A DNA stretch of 64,000 bases from Oscillospiraceae bacterium (GTDB taxonomy: Bacteria; Bacillota; Clostridia; Oscillospirales; CAG-272): NCBI GenBank assembly GCA_015065385.1, contig SVQK01000056.1, positions 458,983 to 522,982 of the forward strand, written 5' to 3'. Below the pieces are notes generated by a model. The model was not told the origin of the DNA. It did not search any database and worked only from the letters and a program-made list of their open reading frames with translations. Shown here in pieces: positions 33,403-42,808 of this stretch. A program made the translations under genes and the position numbers. The number at the start of each line of letters is the position of its first letter. The stretch's first letter is position 1.

Positions 33403-36400
33403 TTACGGTTGTGAATCATCCCAGAAGTACTGTCTGTACTCACTCGGATGGGCCAGATATCTTGCAAGGATCATTCTGTCGCGCGCGGTGACTCCGTTGA
33501 CACGGTCAATGTCCGCGGCGTCCATCGATTCGATCATCTTGTCGTAGCCCTCCCATCCGGCCAGATACCGGGAGAGAATCAGAAGGTCTGCTTTGTTGAT
33601 TTTGTCGTTTCCGTCCACGTCGCCGATCAGTTTGCCGTCGCCCGCACACTTTTTGCTTCCCTCGCTCAGAACATTGTAGCCGTTCCACTTGCCGTCGTCT
33701 TTCGCTTCTTCGGGCCAGTCCGTGTTCTCATTGTAGAAGATGACGAAGCCCTGATCAGCCATCTGGTCGGAATCGCCGAAGACGGCCCGATCTCCGGGTA
33801 CATTCGGCACGTTGTGCGCAAAGTACGCGGAGGACAGATACTGACAGTTGCCGAAGACCCAGTTGCCCCAGTTTGTTACGGGTCCGAGGATGTTGACCGA
33901 CTCAACGCCGGTGTCGCTGAACGCGCAGTCGCCGAGCTCGCTTACCTGATTGCCGAGCGTAATGGTTCCGTTTTCGAACGCATTCACCGGGAATCCGACG
34001 AAATCATAGCCCCGGAAATGCCCCTCTTCGTCATAACTCTTAGTCACCGTAGAGAGGTCGCCGTCCCATGCCCATCCTTGGAACGCACCGCTTTCGATCT
34101 TCGTTACCGAATCCGGAATGATCAGATCGCCGGTGAACGGCTGGCAGCGGAATGCGTTTTCGCCTATGAAGGTAAGGTTCTTGCCGAGTTTCAGCTTGCC
34201 GTCGAAGGTTCCCTTTACAGGAGTACCGTCTTCACGCATACGGCTCTTGGGATCGCGCGGAAGCTCTTCTTCCGATTCCTCGTCCCAGTAGGTTTCCCAT
34301 TCATGGTCATATACGGGCGTGAAGATTTCCCACTTGGCACAGAATGCGCTCCGTCCGATGGTTGTCACGGAATCCGGGATCGTCAGATCGCCTGTGAAGG
34401 TCGCTCCCTCAAAGGCAGAGTCGCCGATCGTTTCGATTCCCTCTTCCAGCTTCAGCGTGCCGGTAAAGCCGGTCTCAGCAAAAGCTGCGTCTTCGATGTC
34501 CTTCACGTTTCCGGGAACCGTGAGGCTGCCGGAGAAGGGCACTTCGCGGAACGTTTCGCCTCGGATCTTGTCGATGCCCGTTCCGATCGTGAGGGTGCCG
34601 TTGAAGCCCGTCCCGCCGAACGCGTTTCCGCCGAGGAAGGTCACGCTGTCGGGAATGACGAGGTTCGAAACTCCGTCCTCCACTGCGAACGATCCTATGT
34701 TGACAATGGTGAACTCGGTGCCGTGGATCCGGCCGTGTTCGTCGTACCAGTACTTGGCGTTTTCGCCGTCCCACGCGAATCCGCAGAACGCGCCGCCGCA
34801 GATTTCTTTCAGTCCGTCGGGCAGCACAAGCGGCCCCTTGAACGGCTGGCAGTTGAACGCGTCCCATCCGATACGCGTCAGGTTTTTGCTGAGCGTCAGC
34901 GTCCCGTCAAAGGTTCCTCTGACGTAGGCGCCGTCGGTCCACCAGCGTTCCTCCTCGGTGCGTTCGCGCTGGTAATCAATACCCCGTTCTTCGTCCCAGT
35001 CCCAGGTCATCGTATCCCAGAAGTGGTCGTATTCCTCGCCCCAGAACTTCATCGGGGCGCAGAACGCGGCGTCGCCGATTTCCGTGACGCTGTCCGGGAT
35101 CACGAGATCGCCGGTGAAGGGAACTGCTCTGAACGCTTCCGGGCCGATTTCCGTAATGCCGTACGGGATCGTCAGCGTTCCGGTGAAGCGGGTATCGCAG
35201 AACGCCCCGTCGGGGATCTTGGTGAGGCCGTTTCCGAGCGTGAGCTTTCCTTCAAACGGCGCTTCCCGGAACGCATGGTTTTCCATTACCTTCACGCTGT
35301 CAAGGATCGTAAGGTCGCCCTTGAACTGCACCCGGTCTCCCGAGAACTGTCTATGGCGGATCCTGTGCACGCCGACGGTCAGATTGCCTTCGAAGCCGGT
35401 CCCGTTGAACACGTTGTCGTTGATCTCTTCGAGACCCGTTCCGATGTACAGATCGTCGGTAAACGCGCCCACCGGTACACAGTTGATATCAAGCCGCGTC
35501 CACTTAACGCCGTCCGGGGTTTCGTCCTCGACCTCATGGGGGGCCGTTTCGTCCCACGCAAAGGCGTTGAACGCGTCGTTGCCGATCCATGTGACGCTGT
35601 CCGGGATAGTCAGGCTTCCCGTGAACGGCTGGCAGCGGAACGCGTTGTCGCCAATGTGGTCAAGGTTCTTGCTGAGCGTCAGCGTGCCGTCGAACGTACC
35701 CTTCACGGGCGCGCCGTCGCCGTGCATACGTTCCTCGGCGGGGGCCTGATGCCATACGTCGTTTTCGTCCCACCAACCGTCGCCGAGGTGGTCATAATCC
35801 TCCGGGGAATACTCTTTCCACGCGGCGGAGAACGCGTTGCGGCCGATGGAAACCACGCTGTCCGGGATCACGAGATTTCCGGTGAACGGAACGCCTTCGA
35901 ACGCGCCGTCATTGATCCATCTCAGGCCGACGGGGTGTTCGTCGTCCATGACCGGATTGGGATGCTTATTCAGCGTCAGCGTGCCGTTGAAGCCCGTGCC
36001 GTAGAACAAGCCGTTGTCGATCGAGGTGACGTTCATGCCGACGGTCAGGCTGGTCTTTTCGGACGGGTTCGCGGGTCCGAACGCGCGGGTGTACTGTTCG
36101 TCCCACCATGTGCCGGTGATCTTGCCGTTTTCATCCTTATTATAGTGGATGCCGGCCATATCGCCGTCCCAGTACGATCCGTTGAACGCGCCGCCGCCGA
36201 TAAACATTACCGTGTCCGGGATCACCAGACTGCCGGTGAACGGTTGGCCATGGAACGCGTCCCAACCGATCTCCCTCACGCTATTGCCAAGCGTCAGGGT
36301 TCCGTTGAACGTACCGAGGATCGGGGCGGAATCCCCGTGCCAGCGCTGGTGCGCCTCGTTCTGGATCCAGTTGCCTTCGTTGTCGTGGTGTCCGTCGTTT

Positions 36401-39400
36401 ATATGGTCGTACGGCTTCTGATATTCGATCCAGCCGGATTCGAACGCGCCGCCGCCGATATACCATACCTTGTCCGGAATCACCAGATTTCCGGTGAACT
36501 TCGCGCCGGAGAACGCGCCGTCTTCGATGCTCTCGAGGTTCTCGGGGAGCGTCAGGGTCCCGGTGAAGGGGACGCCCCAGAACGCGGAGTTGCGGATCGT
36601 CGTCAGCCCGTTCCCGAGGGTCAGGGTTCCGTTAAAGCCGGTCGCGCTGAACGCCTCGTTTCCCAGATAGGTCACGCTGTCCGGAATCACGAGATTCGTC
36701 TTTCCCGATCCGTCAGCAGGGGCGAAGGCGTTCGTCCGGACGGTTTCGAAATAAGTACCGCAGATGCGGCCCTTTTCGTCGTAGAAGCGGTATGCGGAGC
36801 CTTCCTTCTTGTCATCCCAGACGTCTCCTTTGAACGCCCTGTCGCCGATATGGGTGACGCTGTTCGGAATGGTCAGGCCGCCGGTGAAGGGCTGGCCCAT
36901 AAACGCTTCGTGGCCGATCGAGTCGAGGTTCTTGCCGAGCGTCAGTTTTCCGTTGATGGTTCCGAGCACTCTTTGGCCGTCCGACCAGATCCGTTCCTCG
37001 GGCGTCCGCTCGACATACTGTTTATTCTCGTCGTCCCACCAGGTCGTCTCCCAGTAATGGTCGTACGGTTCGCCGAAATCTTTCCATTCGGACGCGAACG
37101 CTCTGTCGCCGATCATTGCCACGCTGTCCGGAATCACAAGATCGCCGGTGAACGGGATCCCTTCGAACGTGTTGTCCCGGATCCATCTCAGGCCGACGGG
37201 TTCTTTGTCGTTCAGTTTATAGTTCTCATGCTGCTTCAGGATCAGCTGTCCGGTGAAGCCCGTCCCTCTGAACATGCTGTTGTTCAGCTCGACGACGTTT
37301 TTACCGATCGTCAGGCTGCCGCTGAAGGAGCGGAGACTCGTCTCGTCCCACCATGCGTTCACGATGCTGCCGTTTTCGTCCTTTTCAACATGGAGGTCGG
37401 CCGGATCGCCGCTCCAGACGTTCGCGTTGAACGCGTCGTTGCCGATCCAGGTGACTCCGTCCGGAATCACGAGGCTGCCGGTGAAGGGCTGGCCGCGGAA
37501 CGCATTGTTGCGCAGCTCCTCCAGTGCCTCACTGAGATGCAGCGTGCCGTTGAAGGTTCCTTTCATCGGAACAGAGTCTCTGTGCATGCGGTCACGGAGT
37601 GAGTTCTGGTTAAACACTCCGTTATCATCCCACCAGCCTTCCCACACATGGTCGTACGCTTCCGTGTACTCATACCAGCCGGAGCCAAACGCGCTGTCGC
37701 CGATCAGGACCACGCTGTCCGGAATGTCCAGACTGCCGGTGAACGGAACGTCCTCGAACGCCCCATCTTCGATCCATCTCAGGCCGACCATCTCTTCGTC
37801 CTTGTCGCTCACCACAAAGTTCTTGTGCTCGTTCAGCGTGAGTGTCCCGGTAAAGCCGGTCCTGTAGAAGGCGTGATGCCCGATCCGGATCACGTTCTTG
37901 CCGACGGTGAGGCTGGTCTTCTCCGACTGATTCGCGGACGAGAATGCCCGGACGGTTTCCGCCTTCCAGTTCGTGTCGGTCAGATTGTTCTCTTCGTCGT
38001 AGTGGAACTCGATGGAGGACATCTTGCCATCCCAGTACTCGCTGTTGAACGCGTCGTTGCCGATCCACCTGACGGAGTCCGGAATGACCAGACTGCCGGT
38101 GAAGGGCTGGCCGCGGAACGCGTTGTTTCCGATCTCGAAGAGGTTCTCACTGAGGACCAGTTTTCCCGTCATTGTCCCCTTAACCGGAGCGTTGTCCGTG
38201 TGCATGCGCTCCCGCAGAGGATTCGAATGGAAGTCGTTTTCGTCCCACCATCCGTCGTTCACATGATCGTAGATCTCCGTGTATTCCTTCCATGCGGAGC
38301 TGAACGCGTTGCTGCCGATGGTGACGACGCTCTTCGGGATGATCAGGTCGCCGGTGAACGGAACGCCTTGGAACGCTCCGTCCCAGATCCATCTGAGGCC
38401 GACGGGGTTTTCGTCGTCCATGACCGGGTTTTCGTGTTCTTTCAGCGTCAGCGTTCCGGTGAATCCCGTGCCGTAGAACGCGCTATGTCCGATATTTGTA
38501 ACGTTCTTGCCGATGGTCAGCGAACCGCCGGCAAAGGCGTTGACAAGCGTGCCCTTCCATCTCGAAGCGACCCGTCTGCCGTCTTCTTCAAGGAAGGTGA
38601 TATCCGCCATGTCGCCGCTCCAGACTTCGCCGCCGAACGCGTCGTTGCCGATGAACGTGACGCTGTCCGGGATCGTCAAACTGCCGGTGAACGGCTGTCC
38701 GAAGAACGCGGAGTGGCCGATATATTGAACTTGATTGCCGAGGATCAGTTTTCCGGTGAACGAGCCCAGTATGGGAGCGCCGTCGCCGTGCCACCGCTGT
38801 TCCGGAGGATCCTGAATCCACTCGCCGTATTCGTTGTAGTGACCGTCCCATTCGTGGTCGTACTCCTCGTCCGAGTAGCCCCTGCCCCCGGTAGCGAATG
38901 CTTCGTCGCCGATTTCGGTCACGCTGTTCGGGATGGTCAGACTGCCCGTGAAGCGGTTGCCCGCAAACGCTGCTCTTCCGATTTTCCAAATGCTGTTTCC
39001 GAGTTTCAGTTCGCCTTCAAAGCCCTGTCCATCGAACATATTGTCGTCGATCTCCTCAACGCTGTCGCCGATGGTCAGGTTTCCTCTGAACGCGCATCCG
39101 TTGAACATGGAGCGATCGATATGGTTAATACCGTCGCCGATGACGAGGCTTCCGCCATCGAACGCGCCGACGGAATACATGTCCGGATTTCCATCCTCAT
39201 TGAACGGACGCCACTCTCCCCAAACAAAGGAATTGAACGCGTTGTTGCCGATATCGGTCACGCTGTCCGGAATGACGAGATCCCCCGAGAAGGGCTGGCC
39301 GCGGAACGCGTTTGAGCCGATGTACTGCACCGATGTGCCAAGCGTCAGCTTGCCTTCCAGAGTGCCTCGTACAGGAACGTAATCGGTCCCCTCAACCTCC

Positions 39401-41427
39401 CGACCGTATTCGTCGGTCTGAATCGGGATCCAGACGTATGAGAACGCGCCGTCCCCGATATGGGTCACCTTGTTCGGAATGACAAGATCGCCGGTAAGGG
39501 GCGCCATTCCGAAGGCTTCTTCTCCGATGTATTCAAGATTCTCGCTCAATTTAATTCCGTTGAGCGATGTGTTCAGGAACGCGCCTTCGCCGATCCGTTT
39601 GATGGAATCCGGAAGTTCGAGATCCCCCGCCAGACGAACAGCATCATGGAACGCGTGCTCCCCGATGGAAGTCATCTGATCGCTGAACTGGATCGCGGAA
39701 ACAGGATTGTTCCCGTTTTCGTCCGCCCAGGGAGGAGCCTGTCTCGTGTCGTCGTTATCCCAAGCCACACGGAAATTCCACATGTCGCCGAATCCCTCGA
39801 AGACGAGCAGTCCGTCGTTGTAGAGCTTGTAGGTCAGGTTGTCTCCGGCCTGTCCCTCATCGGTGAGCGTGTAGACGTCTTCCTCCTTAACGGAAGCGGA
39901 GCACAGAGCCACCTCGGAGATCTGGAAAATGCCGGTGTGTTCCATGTCCGCGCATTCCGCCAGTTCAAACCGGAACCAGGAGTAAGCCTTCGCGGTCGCG
40001 GTTTCCGGAATCTTCGCCGCGAAATAGGTGAAGTTCTTATCCTTAAAATAAGCAGCGTCACCGTGCGCGATCACATCCCAGCTCTCGCCGTCCTGAGAAG
40101 CGGCGATAGTCCAGTTCTGAGGATTTCTCCCATTATATTCGGCGTTGTCGTTGGCGGTTGCGAGGATCACGCCGTTGATCTTCTGCGGCTCCCCTTTCAG
40201 CCGGGCAATCGAACCGCCGGGGAAGCTTCCGGAGCAGAATTTCGTGGTTACATCCTGATCCCAGAGATTCTGCGGCCCCTCGCCGGGGAACCCGTTGGTC
40301 CCGTACTGAAATTCAAAATCCGTCAAAGGATAAGTGCCGATTTCTCTCGCCGCAAGGATGGCGCTGGAGAAGCCTTCTCCGCTGTCCGCGCCGGTCAGGA
40401 ACGGAACAGCCGTCGGAACGTCCAGAAGCTCCCAAACGCGGTAATCCCACTCCGGAACAGGATACCATTCGTAGAACTCTACCGAAGTGTAGTCGATCCG
40501 TTCGCCATCGCCGGTTCCGTTGCTGCGCTCATGGTCCGGGAACGTCTGTCCCTTTAAGAACCACTCGTAGTCGGCGGCAGAAACGCCGGCGTCCCAGGTG
40601 CTGTCGAGATTGTAATACAGTCCGTCCACCCCGACGATGTTCCAAGCGTGGCCTCCGCCGTTGCCCTTGCCGCTGATGATCCGCGCGTCCACGTCGGCTT
40701 CAAGCGCCAGACGGTAGAAGAGGTTCGCGTACCCCTGACAGACGGACGTCCCGTTGATCAGAGCAGCGTATGCGCTGTACTTGAGATTGTACGACTCGTT
40801 GTCCAGATTATCATAGTCGTAGACAACATGACTGGTGATCCAGTCGTAGATATCCTTGACCTTGTCATAATCCCTGCGATCCTCATCAAGATGCAGTTCA
40901 CTGACAAGTCCCGCTACCCGCGCGTCTACCGCCTGTTCCTGTGCGGCGTCGGCGTAATATTCCGGTAGTAAAGTGATGTAAGTCTTTCCCCCGGAAGACG
41001 ATGCACCGCCCCCCATCCTGTAAAGATGGAAAAGGAGATAGTCCCCTTCATTCGGCTTTCCGGTATGCTCGAAAGCGATATCGGTGACCTCGTTCATCAG
41101 GTTCGAAAAGTCTTCGTCGCCGGTAATAACGAAAGAAGAGCAGAATTTGGCTTCGGCTTTACGGGCAACCATAGCCGCCCGCAAAAACTCGCCGGCTTCC
41201 TGAACCGAATCGACTTCGGTATATTCGCTTTCGTTTATTTCGCCAGCCAGAATACCGTCCGCCACGCGGAATCTGCTCAGCAGGTCTTCTTCGGTGAGGA
41301 CAGTACCGGACAGCGGATTCCTCCAGTAATACGTCGCGGTCACCGGCTCCGCAGCCGAGACGCCGATACATAGCAGCGTCCCGAGGAGAATTGCCGTAAT
41401 CAGCGCCAGAATGCTCGTCTTTTTCAT
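33403..41427 (-). CDS. Giant BspA-type leucine-rich-repeat dockerin protein with transglutaminase-like domain, 2674 aa
   Basis: The signal peptide is MKKTSILALITAILLGTLLC, ending GVSA; ATG 41427 follows GAAAGGAAAGAGCC. A transglutaminase-like domain occupies about residues 150-300: VKDIYDWITSHVVYDYD, Cys in GTSVCQGYANLFYRLA, His in GGGHAWNIVG and Asp in YYNLDSTWD, so the Cys-His-Asp triad is complete. A discoidin-like domain follows at about 366-510. Residues about 550-2560 are BspA/LRR_5 repeats of the form TGDLVIPDSVTEIGDAAF, grouped in super-repeats by recurring insertions. The C-terminus is a type I dockerin (GDVDGNDKINKADLLILSRY) with a longer second loop (DIDRVNGVTARDRMILARYL). BspA repeats are known in adhesins. 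It probably binds host or plant surfaces as a scaffold-docked adhesin. Confidence 0.9.
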   Translation of the reverse strand: MKKTSILALITAILLGTLLCIGVSAAEPVTATYYWRNPLSGTVLTEEDLLSRFRVADGILAGEINESEYTEVDSVQEAGEFLRAAMVARKAEAKFCSSFVITGDEDFSNLMNEVTDIAFEHTGKPNEGDYLLFHLYRMGGGASSSGGKTYITLLPEYYADAAQEQAVDARVAGLVSELHLDEDRRDYDKVKDIYDWITSHVVYDYDNLDNESYNLKYSAYAALINGTSVCQGYANLFYRLALEADVDARIISGKGNGGGHAWNIVGVDGLYYNLDSTWDAGVSAADYEWFLKGQTFPDHERSNGTGDGERIDYTSVEFYEWYPVPEWDYRVWELLDVPTAVPFLTGADSGEGFSSAILAAREIGTYPLTDFEFQYGTNGFPGEGPQNLWDQDVTTKFCSGSFPGGSIARLKGEPQKINGVILATANDNAEYNGRNPQNWTIAASQDGESWDVIAHGDAAYFKDKNFTYFAAKIPETATAKAYSWFRFELAECADMEHTGIFQISEVALCSASVKEEDVYTLTDEGQAGDNLTYKLYNDGLLVFEGFGDMWNFRVAWDNDDTRQAPPWADENGNNPVSAIQFSDQMTSIGEHAFHDAVRLAGDLELPDSIKRIGEGAFLNTSLNGIKLSENLEYIGEEAFGMAPLTGDLVIPNKVTHIGDGAFSYVWIPIQTDEYGREVEGTDYVPVRGTLEGKLTLGTSVQYIGSNAFRGQPFSGDLVIPDSVTDIGNNAFNSFVWGEWRPFNEDGNPDMYSVGAFDGGSLVIGDGINHIDRSMFNGCAFRGNLTIGDSVEEIDDNMFDGQGFEGELKLGNSIWKIGRAAFAGNRFTGSLTIPNSVTEIGDEAFATGGRGYSDEEYDHEWDGHYNEYGEWIQDPPEQRWHGDGAPILGSFTGKLILGNQVQYIGHSAFFGQPFTGSLTIPDSVTFIGNDAFGGEVWSGDMADITFLEEDGRRVASRWKGTLVNAFAGGSLTIGKNVTNIGHSAFYGTGFTGTLTLKEHENPVMDDENPVGLRWIWDGAFQGVPFTGDLIIPKSVVTIGSNAFSSAWKEYTEIYDHVNDGWWDENDFHSNPLRERMHTDNAPVKGTMTGKLVLSENLFEIGNNAFRGQPFTGSLVIPDSVRWIGNDAFNSEYWDGKMSSIEFHYDEENNLTDTNWKAETVRAFSSANQSEKTSLTVGKNVIRIGHHAFYRTGFTGTLTLNEHKNFVVSDKDEEMVGLRWIEDGAFEDVPFTGSLDIPDSVVLIGDSAFGSGWYEYTEAYDHVWEGWWDDNGVFNQNSLRDRMHRDSVPMKGTFNGTLHLSEALEELRNNAFRGQPFTGSLVIPDGVTWIGNDAFNANVWSGDPADLHVEKDENGSIVNAWWDETSLRSFSGSLTIGKNVVELNNSMFRGTGFTGQLILKQHENYKLNDKEPVGLRWIRDNTFEGIPFTGDLVIPDSVAMIGDRAFASEWKDFGEPYDHYWETTWWDDENKQYVERTPEERIWSDGQRVLGTINGKLTLGKNLDSIGHEAFMGQPFTGGLTIPNSVTHIGDRAFKGDVWDDKKEGSAYRFYDEKGRICGTYFETVRTNAFAPADGSGKTNLVIPDSVTYLGNEAFSATGFNGTLTLGNGLTTIRNSAFWGVPFTGTLTLPENLESIEDGAFSGAKFTGNLVIPDKVWYIGGGAFESGWIEYQKPYDHINDGHHDNEGNWIQNEAHQRWHGDSAPILGTFNGTLTLGNSVREIGWDAFHGQPFTGSLVIPDTVMFIGGGAFNGSYWDGDMAGIHYNKDENGKITGTWWDEQYTRAFGPANPSEKTSLTVGMNVTSIDNGLFYGTGFNGTLTLNKHPNPVMDDEHPVGLRWINDGAFEGVPFTGNLVIPDSVVSIGRNAFSAAWKEYSPEDYDHLGDGWWDENDVWHQAPAEERMHGDGAPVKGTFDGTLTLSKNLDHIGDNAFRCQPFTGSLTIPDSVTWIGNDAFNAFAWDETAPHEVEDETPDGVKWTRLDINCVPVGAFTDDLYIGTGLEEINDNVFNGTGFEGNLTVGVHRIRHRQFSGDRVQFKGDLTILDSVKVMENHAFREAPFEGKLTLGNGLTKIPDGAFCDTRFTGTLTIPYGITEIGPEAFRAVPFTGDLVIPDSVTEIGDAAFCAPMKFWGEEYDHFWDTMTWDWDEERGIDYQRERTEEERWWTDGAYVRGTFDGTLTLSKNLTRIGWDAFNCQPFKGPLVLPDGLKEICGGAFCGFAWDGENAKYWYDEHGRIHGTEFTIVNIGSFAVEDGVSNLVIPDSVTFLGGNAFGGTGFNGTLTIGTGIDKIRGETFREVPFSGSLTVPGNVKDIEDAAFAETGFTGTLKLEEGIETIGDSAFEGATFTGDLTIPDSVTTIGRSAFCAKWEIFTPVYDHEWETYWDEESEEELPRDPKSRMREDGTPVKGTFDGKLKLGKNLTFIGENAFRCQPFTGDLIIPDSVTKIESGAFQGWAWDGDLSTVTKSYDEEGHFRGYDFVGFPVNAFENGTITLGNQVSELGDCAFSDTGVESVNILGPVTNWGNWVFGNCQYLSSAYFAHNVPNVPGDRAVFGDSDQMADQGFVIFYNENTDWPEEAKDDGKWNGYNVLSEGSKKCAGDGKLIGDVDGNDKINKADLLILSRYLAGWEGYDKMIESMDAADIDRVNGVTARDRMILARYLAHPSEYRQYFWDDSQP

Positions 41428-41615
41428 GGCTCTTTCCTTTCGAAAAAAAGTATGTATGGGAAACGGGGGGCGCTCAAATTGCAGGAGACTGCGTCTGAAC
41501 CGATCTGTTCGGGGACCGGAGCTTTTCGGCGATCTTTCCGCTGTTCTCTCCGCCGCCGTAAGATCCTGTTTCGTGACGGTCGATTCTTACGCTTCTCCAC
41601 AAATTATACAAAAAT

Positions 41616-41644
41616 ATTATATCACTCGTTCATATGATTGTCAA
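41616..41644 (-). promoter_or_regulatory. Consensus sigma-A promoter of the LRR dockerin gene
   Basis: On the minus strand TTGACA (41639-41644), 17 nt, TATAAT (41616-41621). Confidence 0.85.
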
Positions 41645-41772
41645 CCTACACTTTTGGTTTTCGCCCACAGGGGCAGTAAAATTTGTGAAAATCTCCAATC
41701 CTTCCCCGATCCGGACGGCAGAAGGCCCCGCGGTCCGCCGCTTCTGTTTTTCATCGCTCCGGCCACGGGTGC

Positions 41773-41801
41773 TTGACAGAGCCGGGAAAACGGGATATAA
41801 T
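41773..41801 (+). promoter_or_regulatory. Consensus sigma-A promoter of corA
   Basis: TTGACA (41773-41778), 17 nt, TATAAT (41796-41801), a perfect consensus 55 bases before the corA start. Confidence 0.9.
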
Positions 41802-41856
41802 AAGCCCGTACCGGCCTTCTCCCACGGAGAGGTCCGATCCCGCATCGGGAGGAGCT

Positions 41857-42773
41857 ATGTATTATCTCATTAAGGAATCCCTGACCCCCTGCGCGCCGGA
41901 AGAGATCCGGAACGCCTCCGTCCAGTACGTTGCCGTGCTGACCTCCGAGGAGTGGAGAGCCGCGCGGGACGAATTTGACATGGTGATCGACATGGATATG
42001 GAGACCGCCCATCCGGTGGATACGAAGGCGGTCGTCAACCTCGACTCCCTGACCGGATCGTTTTCCATTCCGGACCGGGCGGAGATCAGCGGTCCCGGGA
42101 GCAATTTCTCCTTCGCCCTCGACGAAAAAGGGGTCATCCTCGTGGACGACAGCGGATACGCGGAGCAGATCGTCAGAACGGTCGCGCGGACAAAGAAGTG
42201 GAAGCTCCCCGGGCTCGAACGGTTTCTGTACGATCTTCTGGAACTGACCATCGCCGGGGATTTGGCCATGCTCGAGGAGAAGGAGCACCGCCTGAACCGG
42301 ATCGAGGAGGCCATCCTGTCCGGAGAGATCGAGGAGTGCCCGCCCGAGCTGAACGAGATCCGCGGGGATCTTTTGGATCTCAGGCTCCACTACGGTCAGC
42401 TCATCGACCTCAGTCAGGAATTCGAGGAGAACGAAAACGGATTCTTCCGAGAAGAGAACCTCCGCTATTTCCACATGTTCACCGAGCGCGTGAGCCGGCT
42501 GAGGGAGGCGGTAACGGGACAGCGGGAGTATTGAGCCAGCTCCGGGATCTGGTGCAGACGCAGCTGGACGTGCGCCAGAACCGGATCATGACGGTGCTCA
42601 CGGTCATCACCTCGATCTTCATGCCCCTGACCCTGATCGCGGGCTGGTACGGGATGAACTTCCGGTATATGCCCGAGCTCGAATGGCGGCTCGCCTATCC
42701 CGCCGTGTTCGTTCTGTCCGTCGTGATCGTGGTTGTGTGCGTGATCTGGTTCAAAAAGAAAAAGTGGATGTGA
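41857..42773 (+). pseudogene. corA: CorA-family magnesium transporter, frameshifted
   Basis: The gene starts at ATG 41857 behind GGGAGGAGCT. The cytoplasmic domain reads normally to RLREAVTGQREY and meets TGA at 42532-42534. From 42531 the -1 frame continues exactly as family members do: LSQLRDLVQTQLDVRQNRIM, two membrane helices, and the pore signature WYGMNF, ending at 42773. Restoring one T (TATTG to TATTTG) would join them into a normal protein of about 305 residues. So either the gene is broken or the base is missing by assembly error. CorA forms pentameric Mg2+ channels, and the N-terminal part alone could not transport. The promoter is intact, and a glycosidase-like gene follows after 35 bases. 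Confidence 0.88.
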
Positions 42774-42808
42774 TCCGAAAAGAAACCCATAACAGGAGGT
42801 CGCGGAGT

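Larger units (their letters stand above)
41428..41856. other. Divergent intergenic region upstream of the LRR giant and corA
   Basis: These 429 bases hold two perfect promoters and no gene I can support. The LRR promoter lies at 41616-41644 (minus, TTGACA-17-TATAAT), about 190 bases from its start, giving a long leader. The corA promoter lies at 41773-41801. Short frames here look random. Confidence 0.7.

Noticed and set aside
42525-42540. Programmed frameshifting in corA
   Set aside because: No slippery heptamer or downstream stimulatory structure is evident at AGTATTGAG, and CorA is not known to use recoding.
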